Source: Rhizobacter sp.
Lineage (GTDB): Bacteria; Pseudomonadota; Gammaproteobacteria; Burkholderiales; Burkholderiaceae_C
Assembly (NCBI GenBank): GCA_019635355.1
Contig: JAHBZQ010000001.1
Location: 496,001 to 560,000 of the forward strand
DNA length: 64,000 nt
Direction: 5' to 3'
In this document: positions 1 through 9,490 of the stretch, piece by piece
Layout: every line of letters begins with the position of its first letter
How positions within the stretch are numbered: position 1 is the first letter of the stretch
Notes under the pieces: generated by a model
Databases searched by the model: none
Told to the model about the DNA's origin: nothing
The model's input: only the letters and a program-made list of their open reading frames with translations
Position numbers and translations under genes: made by a program

Positions 1-2
1 TC

Positions 3-2183
3 GACCCCGACGACAGCCGCGAGGCCGAGGTCTCGCAGCTCGCCCGCGCGCGTGCGTTTGCCGAGCCGCTGCTCACAGGCCAGGTGCTCGACACCGGAGA
101 AGACGCGCTCGTGCACGCCGAGGGCGTGGCCAACATCCTGCTCGGCATCGGCGCCGCGCCCTCGATGGGGGCGGCGGCGTACCTCGTCTATGCCGGCGAC
201 TACCTCGCCAAGCCCGACGAGATGGTGAGCAAGGCCTTCGGGCCCTCGTATGCCGGGCTGGTCACGCACACCCGCAAGCTGGTGCAGATCCAGCGCGCGG
301 CCCGCGAAGCCCGGGTGCAGGACGAGAAGCGTGCCGAGCAGACGGAGCGCGTGCGCAAGATGCTGCTGGCGTTCTCGCGCGACTTGCGGGTGGTGCTGCT
401 GCGCCTGGCTTCGCGCCTGCAGACGCTGCGCCACTACGCGCTGAGCAAGCAGCCGTGCCCGGTGCTGCTCGCGCGCGAGTCGATGCAGGTGTTTGCGCCG
501 CTCGCGAGCCGCCTGGGCATCTGGCAGATCAAGTGGGAGCTGGAGGACCTGGCCTTCCGTTTCCTCGAGCCCGAGTCTTACCGCATGGTGGCCAAGCTGC
601 TCGACGAGAAGCGCGTCGAGCGCGAGCAGGGCGTCGAGGCGTTCCGCCAGCTGCTGGGCGAGGAGCTCGCGCGCGCCGGCCTGAAAGCCGAGGTGCAGGG
701 CCGGCCCAAGCACCTCTACAGCATCTGGAAGAAGATGCGCGGCAAGGGCCTCGACATCGACCATGTCTTCGACGTGCGCGCCGTGCGCGTGATCGTGGCC
801 GACGTGCGCGACTGTTATGCGGTGCTGAGCCGGGTGCACGAGGTGTGGCGGCCAGTCGCGGGCGAGTTCGACGACTACATCGCCAAGCCGAAGCCGAACG
901 GCTACCAGTCGCTGCACACCGTGGTGCTCGACGCGCAAGGGCGGCCGGTGGAGGTGCAGATCCGCACGCGGGCGATGCATGAACACGCCGAGCATGGTGT
1001 GGCCGCGCATTGGGCCTACAAGGAGGCCGGGGCGAAGGGCTATGCGGGCGTCAGCGCCGCGGGCGATTTCGATGCGCAGGTGGCCGAGGCCCGCAAGGCG
1101 GTGCTTCGGCAGCTGCTGGCGTGGGAGCGCGACTTCGTCGAAGCGGGTGACGACGCCGAGCTCAAGGAAGGTGTCTTCGACGACCGCATCTACGTGTTCA
1201 CGCCGCAAGCCGCGGTGATCGAGCTGCCGGCCGGCGCGACGCCGATCGACTTTGCCTACGCGGTGCACACCAACCTCGGCCACCGCTGCCGCGGCGCCAA
1301 GGTCGACGGCGCGATGGTGCCGCTCAACACAGCGTTGCAGAGCGGCCAGACGGTCGAGGTGAGCACGATCAAGGAGGGCGGGCCTTCGCTCGACTGGCTC
1401 AACCCTGAACTCGGCTACCTGCAAAGCCAACGCTCGAAGGCCAAGGTGCGGGCGTGGTTCAACGCGCTGGCCCTGCAAGACACGATTGCACGTGGCCGAG
1501 AGGCCGTCGAGAAGCTGCTGCAACGCGAAGGCCGCACGGCCATGAAGCTCGACGACCTGGCCACGCAGCTCGGCTTTCGCAACGCCGAGGCCTTGTTCGA
1601 GGTGGTGGGCAAGGACGAGTTCTCCCTGCGCAACATCGAGAATCTGCTGCGCCCGGCTGAGCCCGCGCCACCGGCCGACGACACGATCACCTTGCGCAAG
1701 CCGAGTGCCGAAGGGCCGGGCAAGGGCGGGGTGCTGGTGGTGGGCGTGGAGAGCCTGCTCACGAGCCTGGCCCGCTGCTGCCGGCCCGCGCCGCCCGATG
1801 CGATCGGCGGCTACGTCACGCGTGGCAAGGGTGTGGCCATCCACCGTGCCGACTGCATCAACTTCCGCCAGATGGCCGCGCGCACGCCAGAGCGCGTGAT
1901 CAGCGTGGCCTGGGGCGCGGCGAGGGGCGACAAGCCGGCGCTTTACCCCGTGGACGTGCTGGTCGAAGCCGCCGACCGGCAAGGGCTGCTGCGCGACATC
2001 TCCGAAGTCTTCGCCAAGGACAAGATGAACGTGACCGGCGTCAGCACGCAGACGCTCAAGGGCCCGCTCGGCCTCACGGCGTGGATGACCTTCACCGTCG
2101 AGGTGGCCGACTCGGCGCGCCTGGCGCAGGTGCTGGCCACCGTGGCGCGAATTCCGGGTGTGCGTGGCGCCCGTCGCAAATGA
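3..2183 (+). CDS. relA: RelA-type (p)ppGpp synthetase, 5' end outside the window
   Basis: Stringent-response enzyme making (p)ppGpp from ATP and GTP/GDP. The frame is open from base 3, so the true start lies upstream; the GTG at 84 is internal, since the preceding codons still read like the family. The N-terminal hydrolase region has no HD..ED metal motif (residues such as LVYAGDYL stand there), as in monofunctional RelA. The synthetase domain carries EFDDYIAKPKPNGYQSLHT, the EXDD signature of RelA rather than the RXKD of bifunctional SpoT/Rel. A TGS domain (starting IYVFTPQAAVIELPAG) and a C-terminal ACT domain follow. SpoT would be elsewhere. Assignment is firm; loss of hydrolase activity is inferred from the missing residues. 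Confidence 0.95.
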   Translation, partial: DPDDSREAEVSQLARARAFAEPLLTGQVLDTGEDALVHAEGVANILLGIGAAPSMGAAAYLVYAGDYLAKPDEMVSKAFGPSYAGLVTHTRKLVQIQRAAREARVQDEKRAEQTERVRKMLLAFSRDLRVVLLRLASRLQTLRHYALSKQPCPVLLARESMQVFAPLASRLGIWQIKWELEDLAFRFLEPESYRMVAKLLDEKRVEREQGVEAFRQLLGEELARAGLKAEVQGRPKHLYSIWKKMRGKGLDIDHVFDVRAVRVIVADVRDCYAVLSRVHEVWRPVAGEFDDYIAKPKPNGYQSLHTVVLDAQGRPVEVQIRTRAMHEHAEHGVAAHWAYKEAGAKGYAGVSAAGDFDAQVAEARKAVLRQLLAWERDFVEAGDDAELKEGVFDDRIYVFTPQAAVIELPAGATPIDFAYAVHTNLGHRCRGAKVDGAMVPLNTALQSGQTVEVSTIKEGGPSLDWLNPELGYLQSQRSKAKVRAWFNALALQDTIARGREAVEKLLQREGRTAMKLDDLATQLGFRNAEALFEVVGKDEFSLRNIENLLRPAEPAPPADDTITLRKPSAEGPGKGGVLVVGVESLLTSLARCCRPAPPDAIGGYVTRGKGVAIHRADCINFRQMAARTPERVISVAWGAARGDKPALYPVDVLVEAADRQGLLRDISEVFAKDKMNVTGVSTQTLKGPLGLTAWMTFTVEVADSARLAQVLATVARIPGVRGARRK

Positions 2184-2188
2184 CGGGC

Positions 2189-2217
2189 TTCTGAGCTGCC
2201 AAGACCAGTGTTATAGT
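2189..2217 (+). promoter_or_regulatory. Putative promoter of tRNA-Val
   Basis: A TATAGT -10 box at 2212-2217 sits 9 bases before the mature 5' end of the tRNA, the distance expected if transcription starts almost at the tRNA. The -35 candidate (TTCTGA, 2189-2194, 17-base spacer) is weak. It falls in the 43-base gap after relA, so the tRNA has its own promoter in addition to possible read-through. Confidence 0.5.
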
Positions 2218-2226
2218 CACGGGCTC

Positions 2227-2301
2227 GGGCGATTAGCTCAGTGGTAGAGCGCCTCTTTGACGTGGAGGATGTCGGGAGTTCGACCCTCTCATCGCCCACC
2301 A
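2227..2301 (+). tRNA. tRNA-Val (anticodon GAC)
   Basis: Complete cloverleaf of 75 bases including encoded CCA: acceptor arm GGGCGAT (2227-2233) pairs with ATCGCCC (2291-2297). The anticodon stem CCTCT/GGAGG encloses the loop TTGACGT, giving anticodon GAC. The T stem is GGGAG/CTCTC around TTCGACC. It reads GUC and GUU valine codons. Its body resembles the usual proteobacterial tRNA-Val. Confidence 0.97.
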
Positions 2302-2316
2302 AACACGTCAGACCCG

Positions 2317-2354
2317 AAGAGCCCGTTCCGCAAGGACCGGGCTCTTTCTTTTTT
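2317..2354 (+). terminator. Rho-independent terminator after tRNA-Val
   Basis: AAGAGCCCG (2317-2325) pairs perfectly with CGGGCTCTT (2338-2346) over a 12-base loop, and the descending arm runs into a T-rich tract (about 2344-2354). It ends the tRNA transcript 16 bases past the CCA and just before the next gene's ribosome binding site. Confidence 0.9.
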
Positions 2355-2372
2355 CTCCTTCGGAGCTTGCCG

Positions 2373-2669
2373 ATGGACATGACGCCCCGCCGCCAGCAGA
2401 TGATCGACGCGCACGTGGCCGAGACCCGCGCGCTGATGGCCGACTACGCCTTCCAGCTCAACGACCTCGTGCGCTTTGCGCTGTCTGCCGCACAGGAAAA
2501 GCCGCACAAGGTCTACTACCCGATGGACCCGGTGAACGAGTGCATCCGCAACTGGCACGGCCTGAGGCAGAAACTGGCGAGGCTCGCCGCCGAGGTCGAC
2601 GCGACCACGCAGCGGCTGGGTGTGCAGCCCTTCGATCCGGAGGCGCCGGCCGCCGACGATCCGGCGTGA
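2373..2669 (+). CDS. Small conserved-looking hypothetical protein
   Basis: 98-residue soluble, mostly helical protein that I do not recognise as a named family. The start is ATG 2373, with CGGAG 8 bases upstream inside the gap that follows the tRNA terminator; the open frame extends to 2241 but would read through the tRNA. It has no signal peptide or membrane segment. The tail is acidic and alanine/proline rich (DPEAPAADDPA). It stands alone between the terminator and phaR. Codon usage matches its core neighbours, so it is probably real and native. Confidence 0.7.
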   Translation: MDMTPRRQQMIDAHVAETRALMADYAFQLNDLVRFALSAAQEKPHKVYYPMDPVNECIRNWHGLRQKLARLAAEVDATTQRLGVQPFDPEAPAADDPA

Positions 2670-2767
2670 GCGCGCCCGCCGGGCGGGAAAACCCTTCGCA
2701 GGGTGCTGGGGCCGCCTTCTAGAATCTTTTTGCACACCTGCACACTGGTCCGACTGGAGTTCACTGA

Positions 2768-3352
2768 ATGGCCCCACCCCGCCGCCCATCGGCGTCCGAC
2801 GACGGCAGCACCGAAGGCAACAGCCAGCGCGTTCTCAAGAAGTACCCCAACCGCCGCCTGTACGACACCCAGACCAGCAGCTACATCACCCTGGCCGACG
2901 TGAAGAAGATGGTGCTCGAAGGCCAGGACTTCGTGGTGCGCGATGCCAAGACCGGCGATGACCTCACGCGCAGCATCCTGCTGCAGATCATCCTGGAGGA
3001 AGAGACGGGCGGCGTGCCGATGTTCTCGTCGCAGATGCTGGCGCAGATCATCCGGTTCTACGGCCATGCGATGCAAGGGATGATGGGTTCCTACCTCGAG
3101 AAGAACCTGCAGACCTTCACCGACATCCAGAAGAACCTCGCCGAGCAGTCCAAGGGCCTGTACGACGCCAACATGATGAACCCCGAGGTCTGGACGCAGT
3201 TCCTCAACGGCCAGGCGCCCGGGGTGCAGAACCTCATGGGCAACTACCTCGAACAGTCGAAGAACATGTTCGAGAAGATGCAGGAGCAGATGGCCAAGCA
3301 GGCCGAGACCTTCTTCCCGGGCATGCCGGGTTTCAGCCCGCCCAAGCGCTGA
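2768..3352 (+). CDS. phaR: PhaR, polyhydroxyalkanoate synthesis regulator
   Basis: 194-residue repressor of PHA granule genes. The N-terminal DNA-binding domain shows KKYPNRRLYDTQTSSYITL (about residues 24-42), the hallmark of the family, followed by the PHB-accumulation regulatory domain (IILEEETGGVPMFSSQ, MLAQIIRFYG) that senses polymer or granules. The C-terminus is a helical Gln/Met-rich segment. A TAGAAT -10 candidate at 2720-2725 suggests its own promoter. It implies that the organism stores PHB, usual for Burkholderiales. The PHA synthase genes are not in this window. Confidence 0.95.
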   Translation: MAPPRRPSASDDGSTEGNSQRVLKKYPNRRLYDTQTSSYITLADVKKMVLEGQDFVVRDAKTGDDLTRSILLQIILEEETGGVPMFSSQMLAQIIRFYGHAMQGMMGSYLEKNLQTFTDIQKNLAEQSKGLYDANMMNPEVWTQFLNGQAPGVQNLMGNYLEQSKNMFEKMQEQMAKQAETFFPGMPGFSPPKR

Positions 3353-3383
3353 CCCGGGTGTTGTTTCGGGAGAAAATCCCGGG

Positions 3384-4772
3384 ATGACAGAAGACACTCT
3401 CGCCGCGCCTCCCGGCCTGGCCCCCAAGATCGGATTCGTCTCGCTCGGTTGCCCCAAGGCGCTGACGGACTCCGAGCTCATCCTCACGCAATTGCGCGCC
3501 GAGGGCTACGACACCTCCAAGACCTTCGCGGGAGCCGACCTCGTGATCGTCAACACCTGCGGCTTCATCGACGACGCGGTGAAGGAGAGCCTCGACACCA
3601 TCGGCGAGGCGCTGGCCGAGAACGGCAAGGTGATCGTCACCGGCTGCCTGGGCGCGAAGGCGGGTGACGGCGGCGGCAATCTCGTGCAGCAAATGCACCC
3701 AAGCGTGCTCGCCGTGACCGGCCCGCATGCCACGAACGAGGTGATGGACGCCGTGCACAAGCACGTGCCCAAGCCGCACGACCCGTTCGTCGACCTCGTG
3801 CCGGCCCAGGGCATCAAGCTCACGCCCAAGCACTACGCGTACTTGAAGATCAGCGAAGGCTGCAACCACCGTTGCAGCTTCTGCATCATCCCGAGCATGC
3901 GCGGCGACCTGGTGTCGCGGCCCATCGGCGATGTGCTCTCCGAGGCGCAGCGCCTCTTCGAAGCCGGCGTGAAGGAACTGCTCGTCATCAGCCAGGACAC
4001 GAGCGCCTACGGTGTCGACGTGAAGTACCGCACCGGTTTCTGGGACGGCAAGCCCGTCAAGACCCGCATGCTCGACCTGTGCGAGAAGCTCGGTGCGCTG
4101 GCGCAACAGCACGGAGCCTGGGTGCGGCTGCACTACGTCTACCCGTATCCGCATGTCGACGAGGTGCTGCCGTTGATGGCCGAGGGGCTGATCCTGCCGT
4201 ACCTCGACGTGCCGTTCCAGCACTCGCACCCGGACGTGCTCAAGCGCATGAAGCGCCCGGCCAACGGCGAGAAGAACCTCGACCGGCTGTTGCGCTGGCG
4301 CGAGGTCTGCCCCGAGCTGGTCGTGCGCAGCACCTTCATCGCCGGCTTTCCGGGTGAAACCGAAGCCGAGTTCGAGCACCTGCTTGGCTTCATGCGCGAG
4401 GCGCAGATCGACCGTGCCGGCTGCTTCGCCTATTCGCCGGTGGAAGGGGCGACCGCCAACGAGCTGCCGAACCCGGTGCCCGCCGAGGTGCGCGAGGAGC
4501 GTCGCGCGCGCTTCATGGCGGTGGCCGAAGAAGTCTCGGCCGCCAAGCTGCGCAGCCGCGTGGGGGCCACGATGCAGGTGCTGGTCGATTCCGCGCCCGC
4601 GATGGGCAAGAAGGGCGGCGTGGGCCGCAGCTACGCCGATGCGCCCGAGATCGACGGCACCGTGCAGCTGCTCGCGCCGCAGAAGCTGTCGAAGACGCTC
4701 AAGGTGGGTGAGTTCACGCAGGCCCGCATCGTCGACACTCGTGGGCATGACCTCATCGCCCAGCCGATCTGA
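3384..4772 (+). CDS. rimO: RimO, ribosomal protein S12 methylthiotransferase
   Basis: Radical-SAM enzyme adding a methylthio group to the conserved aspartate of S12; 462 residues, a normal length. The N-terminal UPF0004 domain supplies cluster-II cysteines (LGCPKALTDSE; NTCGF; TGCLG). The radical-SAM motif is EGCNHRCSFCIIPS (C160, C164, C167). A C-terminal TRAM domain follows (QVLVDSAPAMG... QARIVDT). The ATG is preceded by a GGGAGA binding site held in a small hairpin (see findings). metC starts 3 bases after its stop. Confidence 0.97.
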   Translation: MTEDTLAAPPGLAPKIGFVSLGCPKALTDSELILTQLRAEGYDTSKTFAGADLVIVNTCGFIDDAVKESLDTIGEALAENGKVIVTGCLGAKAGDGGGNLVQQMHPSVLAVTGPHATNEVMDAVHKHVPKPHDPFVDLVPAQGIKLTPKHYAYLKISEGCNHRCSFCIIPSMRGDLVSRPIGDVLSEAQRLFEAGVKELLVISQDTSAYGVDVKYRTGFWDGKPVKTRMLDLCEKLGALAQQHGAWVRLHYVYPYPHVDEVLPLMAEGLILPYLDVPFQHSHPDVLKRMKRPANGEKNLDRLLRWREVCPELVVRSTFIAGFPGETEAEFEHLLGFMREAQIDRAGCFAYSPVEGATANELPNPVPAEVREERRARFMAVAEEVSAAKLRSRVGATMQVLVDSAPAMGKKGGVGRSYADAPEIDGTVQLLAPQKLSKTLKVGEFTQARIVDTRGHDLIAQPI

Positions 4773-4775
4773 GCC

Positions 4776-5963
4776 ATGAGCCACGACAAGCGCACCGAGC
4801 TCATCCATCACCCTTACGTGCCACCGGCCGGCTTCGAGGCCGTGGCGCCCGGCGTGCACAAGGCGTCGACGGTCGTCTTTCCCAACGTGGCGGCGCTGCA
4901 GGCGCGCAACTGGCGCTCCAAGACCGGCTACACCTACGGCTTGCATGGCACGCCGACGACCTTCACGCTCGAAGAGCGGATCGCCACGCTGGAAGGTGGC
5001 TTGCAAACCCTGCTCGTGCCCAGCGGCCTCGCGGCGATCACCTTGGTCGATATGGCGCTGCTGAAGCAGGGCGACGAAGTGCTGATCCCCGACAACGCCT
5101 ATGGGCCGAGCAAGGAGCTGGCTCGCAACGAACTTGCGGGCTGGGGCATCACGCACCGCTTCTACGATCCGATGGATGCGCGTGGCTTGGCGGCATTGAT
5201 CGGCCCGCAAACCAAGCTCCTGTGGCTCGAAGCAGCGGGCTCGGTGACGATGGAGTTCCCCGACCTGCCCGCGCTGGTGAAGGTGGCGCGGGAGCGGGGC
5301 GTCAAGATCGCGCTCGACAACACCTGGGGCGCCGGCATCGCGTTCGACCCGTTCGACCTCGTGCCCGGCGGCGAAGCGCTCGGTGTGGATGTTTCCATCC
5401 AGGCGCTGACCAAATACCCCTCCGGCGGTGGCGACGTGCTGATGGGCTCGGTGACCACGCGCGACGAAGCGCTGCACCTGAGCTTGAAGTTCAGCCACAT
5501 GCGCATGGGCTGGGGCGTGGGTGGCAACGACGTCGAGCTGGTACTGCGCTCCCTGCCGTCTCTTGCGCTGCGCTACGAGGCCCAGGATGCCGCCTCTCGC
5601 ACGCTGGCCGCCTGGTGGTCGCAGCGGCGCGAGGTGGTGCAGGTGCTGCACCCCGCTTTGCCCGGGTCGCCCGGGCATGAGTGCTGGCAGCGCCTGTGCA
5701 CGCGGGCGGCGGGGCTGTTCTCGGTGGTGTTCAACGAGCGCTACACGCCGCAGCAGGTGTACGCCTTCATCGATGCGCTGCGCGTCTTCAAGATCGGGTA
5801 CTCGTGGGCCGGGCCGGTGAGTTTGGCGGTTCCCTACAACCTGAAGGGCATGCGCGAGGAGCCGGCCTACAGCGGGACGCTGGTGCGCTTCTCGGTGGGG
5901 CTGGAAGCGCCGGCCGACCTCATCCACGACTGCCAGCAGGCCCTGCACGCCCTCGGGCCGTAG
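4776..5963 (+). CDS. metC: Cystathionine beta-lyase (MetC)
   Basis: PLP-dependent Cys/Met-metabolism enzyme cleaving cystathionine to homocysteine, pyruvate and ammonia; 395 residues, cytoplasmic. The fold is recognisable from GYTYGLHGTPTT, LVPSGLAAITLV, LDNTWGAG and the Schiff-base lysine in ALTKYPSGGGD (K213). The start ATG lies 3 bases after rimO and may be co-transcribed. It converges on smpB with one base between stop codons. Specificity within the gamma-family is inferred from overall similarity to MetC. Confidence 0.92.
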   Translation: MSHDKRTELIHHPYVPPAGFEAVAPGVHKASTVVFPNVAALQARNWRSKTGYTYGLHGTPTTFTLEERIATLEGGLQTLLVPSGLAAITLVDMALLKQGDEVLIPDNAYGPSKELARNELAGWGITHRFYDPMDARGLAALIGPQTKLLWLEAAGSVTMEFPDLPALVKVARERGVKIALDNTWGAGIAFDPFDLVPGGEALGVDVSIQALTKYPSGGGDVLMGSVTTRDEALHLSLKFSHMRMGWGVGGNDVELVLRSLPSLALRYEAQDAASRTLAAWWSQRREVVQVLHPALPGSPGHECWQRLCTRAAGLFSVVFNERYTPQQVYAFIDALRVFKIGYSWAGPVSLAVPYNLKGMREEPAYSGTLVRFSVGLEAPADLIHDCQQALHALGP

Positions 5964-5964
5964 C

Positions 5965-6432
5965 TCACTCCTTGGCGGGGCCGGACGAGACTTTGTGTCT
6001 CATCAGCCGACCCTTTTCACGCTCCCAATCGCGCTTCTTCTCGGTGTTGCGCTTGTCGTGCTCGGCCTTGCCCTTGGCGAGCGCGATCTCGGCTTTGACC
6101 CGGCCGCCCTTGTAGTGCAGGTCGAGCGGCACCAGGGTGAAGCCTTTCTGCTCGACCTTGCCGATCAGGCGCTTGATCTCGGCCTTGTGCATCAGCAGCT
6201 TCTTCGTGCGGTCGGCCTCGGGGTTGACGTGGGTCGAGGCACTGCGCAGGGCGTTGATGCGGCAGCCGATCAGGTACAGCTCGCCGTCACGGATCACCAC
6301 GTAGCCGTCGGTGAGCTGCACCTGGCCGGCGCGGATGGCCTTGATCTCCCAGCCGGCCAGCACCATGCCGGCCTCGTACTTCTCTTCGAGGTGGTAGTCG
6401 AAACGGGCGCGGCGGTTTTCGGCGATGGACAT
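5965..6432 (-). CDS. smpB: SmpB, tmRNA-binding protein
   Basis: 155-residue partner of tmRNA (ssrA) in trans-translation rescue of stalled ribosomes. It contains the typical N-terminus (ENRRARFDYHLEEKYEAG), the core GWEIKAIRAGQVQLTDGYV, and the basic tail with KKRDWEREKGRLMR. The ATG at 6432 is chosen over an in-frame upstream codon at 6462 because family members begin with MSI-. Divergent from ratA, the arrangement also known from enterobacteria. No ssrA gene is visible here. Confidence 0.97.
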   Translation of the reverse strand: MSIAENRRARFDYHLEEKYEAGMVLAGWEIKAIRAGQVQLTDGYVVIRDGELYLIGCRINALRSASTHVNPEADRTKKLLMHKAEIKRLIGKVEQKGFTLVPLDLHYKGGRVKAEIALAKGKAEHDKRNTEKKRDWEREKGRLMRHKVSSGPAKE

Positions 6433-6479
6433 GGGGCACAGGTGGGGGCACTGGGCCCTCAATACAATCCTTCGATTCT

Positions 6480-6935
6480 ATGAAGCAGGTTCGGAAGTCA
6501 GTCCTCCTCACGTATTCGGCCCCTGAGATGTACACGCTGGTCGTGGACATTCCGTCGTACCCGCAGTTCCTGCCGTGGTGTGAAAAGGCCGAAGTCCTGA
6601 CGCGCGACGAGACCGGCATGACGGCCAAGCTTCACCTCGCCTATGGCGGTTTGCGCCACGCCTTCACCACCCGCAACGAGCACGAGGCCGAGCGCAGCGT
6701 GACCGTGTCCCTGGTCGATGGGCCGTTCTCGGTGCTCGACGGCTCCTGGCGTTTCGTCCCGCTCGCCTTGCCCGGCGCGAGCCCGGTGCCGGCGTGCAAG
6801 ATCGAGTTCGACCTGCGCTACGCGTTTTCGAACCGGCCGCTGGAGCTGGTGGTGAGCCCGGTGTTCGACAAGGTGGCCAACACTTTCGTCGATGCCTTCG
6901 TGAAGCGGGCCGCCCAGGTGTATGGCGAGCGCTGA
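6480..6935 (+). CDS. ratA: RatA-family START/COQ10-domain protein
   Basis: 151-residue member of the polyketide-cyclase/START family that contains mitochondrial COQ10 and E. coli RatA. COQ10 binds coenzyme Q; RatA has been reported to block 70S assembly, so the true role is debated. Visible features are the KSVLLTYSAPEMYTLVVDIPSY start, YPQFLPWC, and the closing helix FVDAFVKRAAQVYG. Head-to-head with smpB. A TACAAT box at 6463-6468 lies only 11 bases before the ATG, implying a very short leader. Confidence 0.9.
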   Translation: MKQVRKSVLLTYSAPEMYTLVVDIPSYPQFLPWCEKAEVLTRDETGMTAKLHLAYGGLRHAFTTRNEHEAERSVTVSLVDGPFSVLDGSWRFVPLALPGASPVPACKIEFDLRYAFSNRPLELVVSPVFDKVANTFVDAFVKRAAQVYGER

Positions 6936-7230
6936 GCCGCTGGAGATCGAGGTGGCTTACAGCCCGGAGCCGGGGCGCGTGGAGCGCTGGGCACTTCGAC
7001 TTCCGTCGGGCAGCTGTGTCGGCGATGCCATCACTCAGAGCGGCGTGCTCGCTGCCCACCCCGAACTCACGCCAGGGGCGTTGTCAGTCGGGGTGTGGGG
7101 GGCAACGCGTGGGCTGGAGCATCCGCTGCGGGACCGAGATCGCGTCGAGCTCTACCGCCCGCTCAAGGTGGACCCGAAAGAAGCGCGGCGCCTGCGCCAT
7201 CGCAGCCACCGCGCCAAGAAGGCAGGCTGA
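6922..7230 (+). CDS. rnfH: RnfH-family protein (RatB)
   Basis: 102-residue ubiquitin-like beta-grasp protein of unknown biochemical role (UPF0125). Hallmarks are the IEVAYSPEPGRVERWALRLP opening and GATRGLEHPLRDRDRVELYR near the end, followed by a basic RLRHRSHRAKK tail. It overlaps ratA by 14 bases, so the two are translationally coupled, matching the ratA-ratB order elsewhere. The 3' end lies 2 bases from the convergent DUF4124 gene. Confidence 0.9.
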   Translation: MASAEPLEIEVAYSPEPGRVERWALRLPSGSCVGDAITQSGVLAAHPELTPGALSVGVWGATRGLEHPLRDRDRVELYRPLKVDPKEARRLRHRSHRAKKAG

Positions 7231-7232
7231 CG

Positions 7233-7790
7233 TCAGCGGGCGCAGTCGCTGGCGACCACGTCGCGGGCGCGCTTGGCTTCTTCGGCGCGGCCTTTGTCGT
7301 CAAGGATCTCGCGCTCACCCTTTTCATTGACGCGCGCCATGCGCATGCCGTCTTCCAGCGCTCGCAGTTGGCCTTTGGCCCGTTGGCAGTTCTCGGCCTT
7401 GGCGGCTTTCTGCTTTTCTTCCTCGGCCCGGCGCTTCGCACCTTCTTCCTCGGCGGCCTTCTTGCGCTTGGCCTCGAGTTCAGGGTCGACACCCTTGGCG
7501 GTACCGTCGGCGCCGGAGGCAGCGGCCGAAGCCGCCATCGCCGCTGCAGCGGCCTGGGCGCTGTTGGCTGCGAACGGCGGCGGCTTGCGCGCCGAGGCAC
7601 CGCTCGGGCGTTGCAGGATCTCCGATTCACTCACGTTCGGCGGCGGCGGCAGGTCGCTGTACTGCACGCGGCCGGTCTTGTCTTTCCATTTCCACTGGGC
7701 CGCGGCCGGCTGGCTCAGGCCAAAGGCAAACAGGGCTGCGGCGGTCACGGCCGCGAGCCGAACAATGCGAGGCGAACGAGCGAATTTCAT
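7233..7790 (-). CDS. DUF4124 domain-containing exported protein
   Basis: 185-residue periplasmic protein of unknown function. ATG 7790 (MKFARSPRIVRL) begins a Sec signal peptide with hydrophobic core LAAVTAAALFAFGLS and a probable AxA cleavage near QPAAAQW. The DUF4124 motif is next (WKWKDKTGRVQYSDLPPPP), followed by a charged Ala/Glu/Lys-rich helical stretch likely to form a coiled coil. Widespread in beta- and gammaproteobacteria. Convergent with rnfH and divergent from guaB. Confidence 0.85.
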   Translation of the reverse strand: MKFARSPRIVRLAAVTAAALFAFGLSQPAAAQWKWKDKTGRVQYSDLPPPPNVSESEILQRPSGASARKPPPFAANSAQAAAAAMAASAAASGADGTAKGVDPELEAKRKKAAEEEGAKRRAEEEKQKAAKAENCQRAKGQLRALEDGMRMARVNEKGEREILDDKGRAEEAKRARDVVASDCAR

Positions 7791-7967
7791 CCTGAAAGTG
7801 TAGTCGTGCAAAAGCTCCCTAACGTTCGGCGTGGCGCCTCCGTGCGGGCTTTGTCGCCAATGGTTTCAATGACCTCGGCGATTCCGTGAACTATTCCCGT
7901 GAAGTCGGCCAAGTCGGCGTTGCGTCAAGGCCGCGACGGCCTGCCGGGCGAGGGCGGCCGGCGTCCG

Positions 7968-7991
7968 TATAATTCGCTTTTGCGTCAGGAG
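7968..7991 (+). promoter_or_regulatory. Putative guaB promoter and ribosome binding site
   Basis: A perfect TATAAT -10 box occupies 7968-7973, about 26 bases before the guaB ATG. AGGAG at 7987-7991 is the binding site. No good -35 box stands at 16-18 bases upstream; CTGCCG at 7941-7946 is too far and poor. The rest of the 208-base gap (7791-7998) shows no gene. Confidence 0.5.
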
Positions 7992-7998
7992 CTTCCTC

Positions 7999-9468
<1,470 letters not shown>

Positions 9469-9490
9469 GGGCGGCAACGCTCGCCCGACG

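Noticed and set aside
84..86. GTG as the true relA start
   Set aside because: The frame is open to base 3 and the preceding 27 codons still align with RelA character; the gene begins before the window.
3333..5948. Very long open frame antisense to rimO and metC (871 codons)
   Set aside because: Opposes two full-length conserved genes; His/Arg/Gly-rich translation typical of antisense frames in high-GC DNA.
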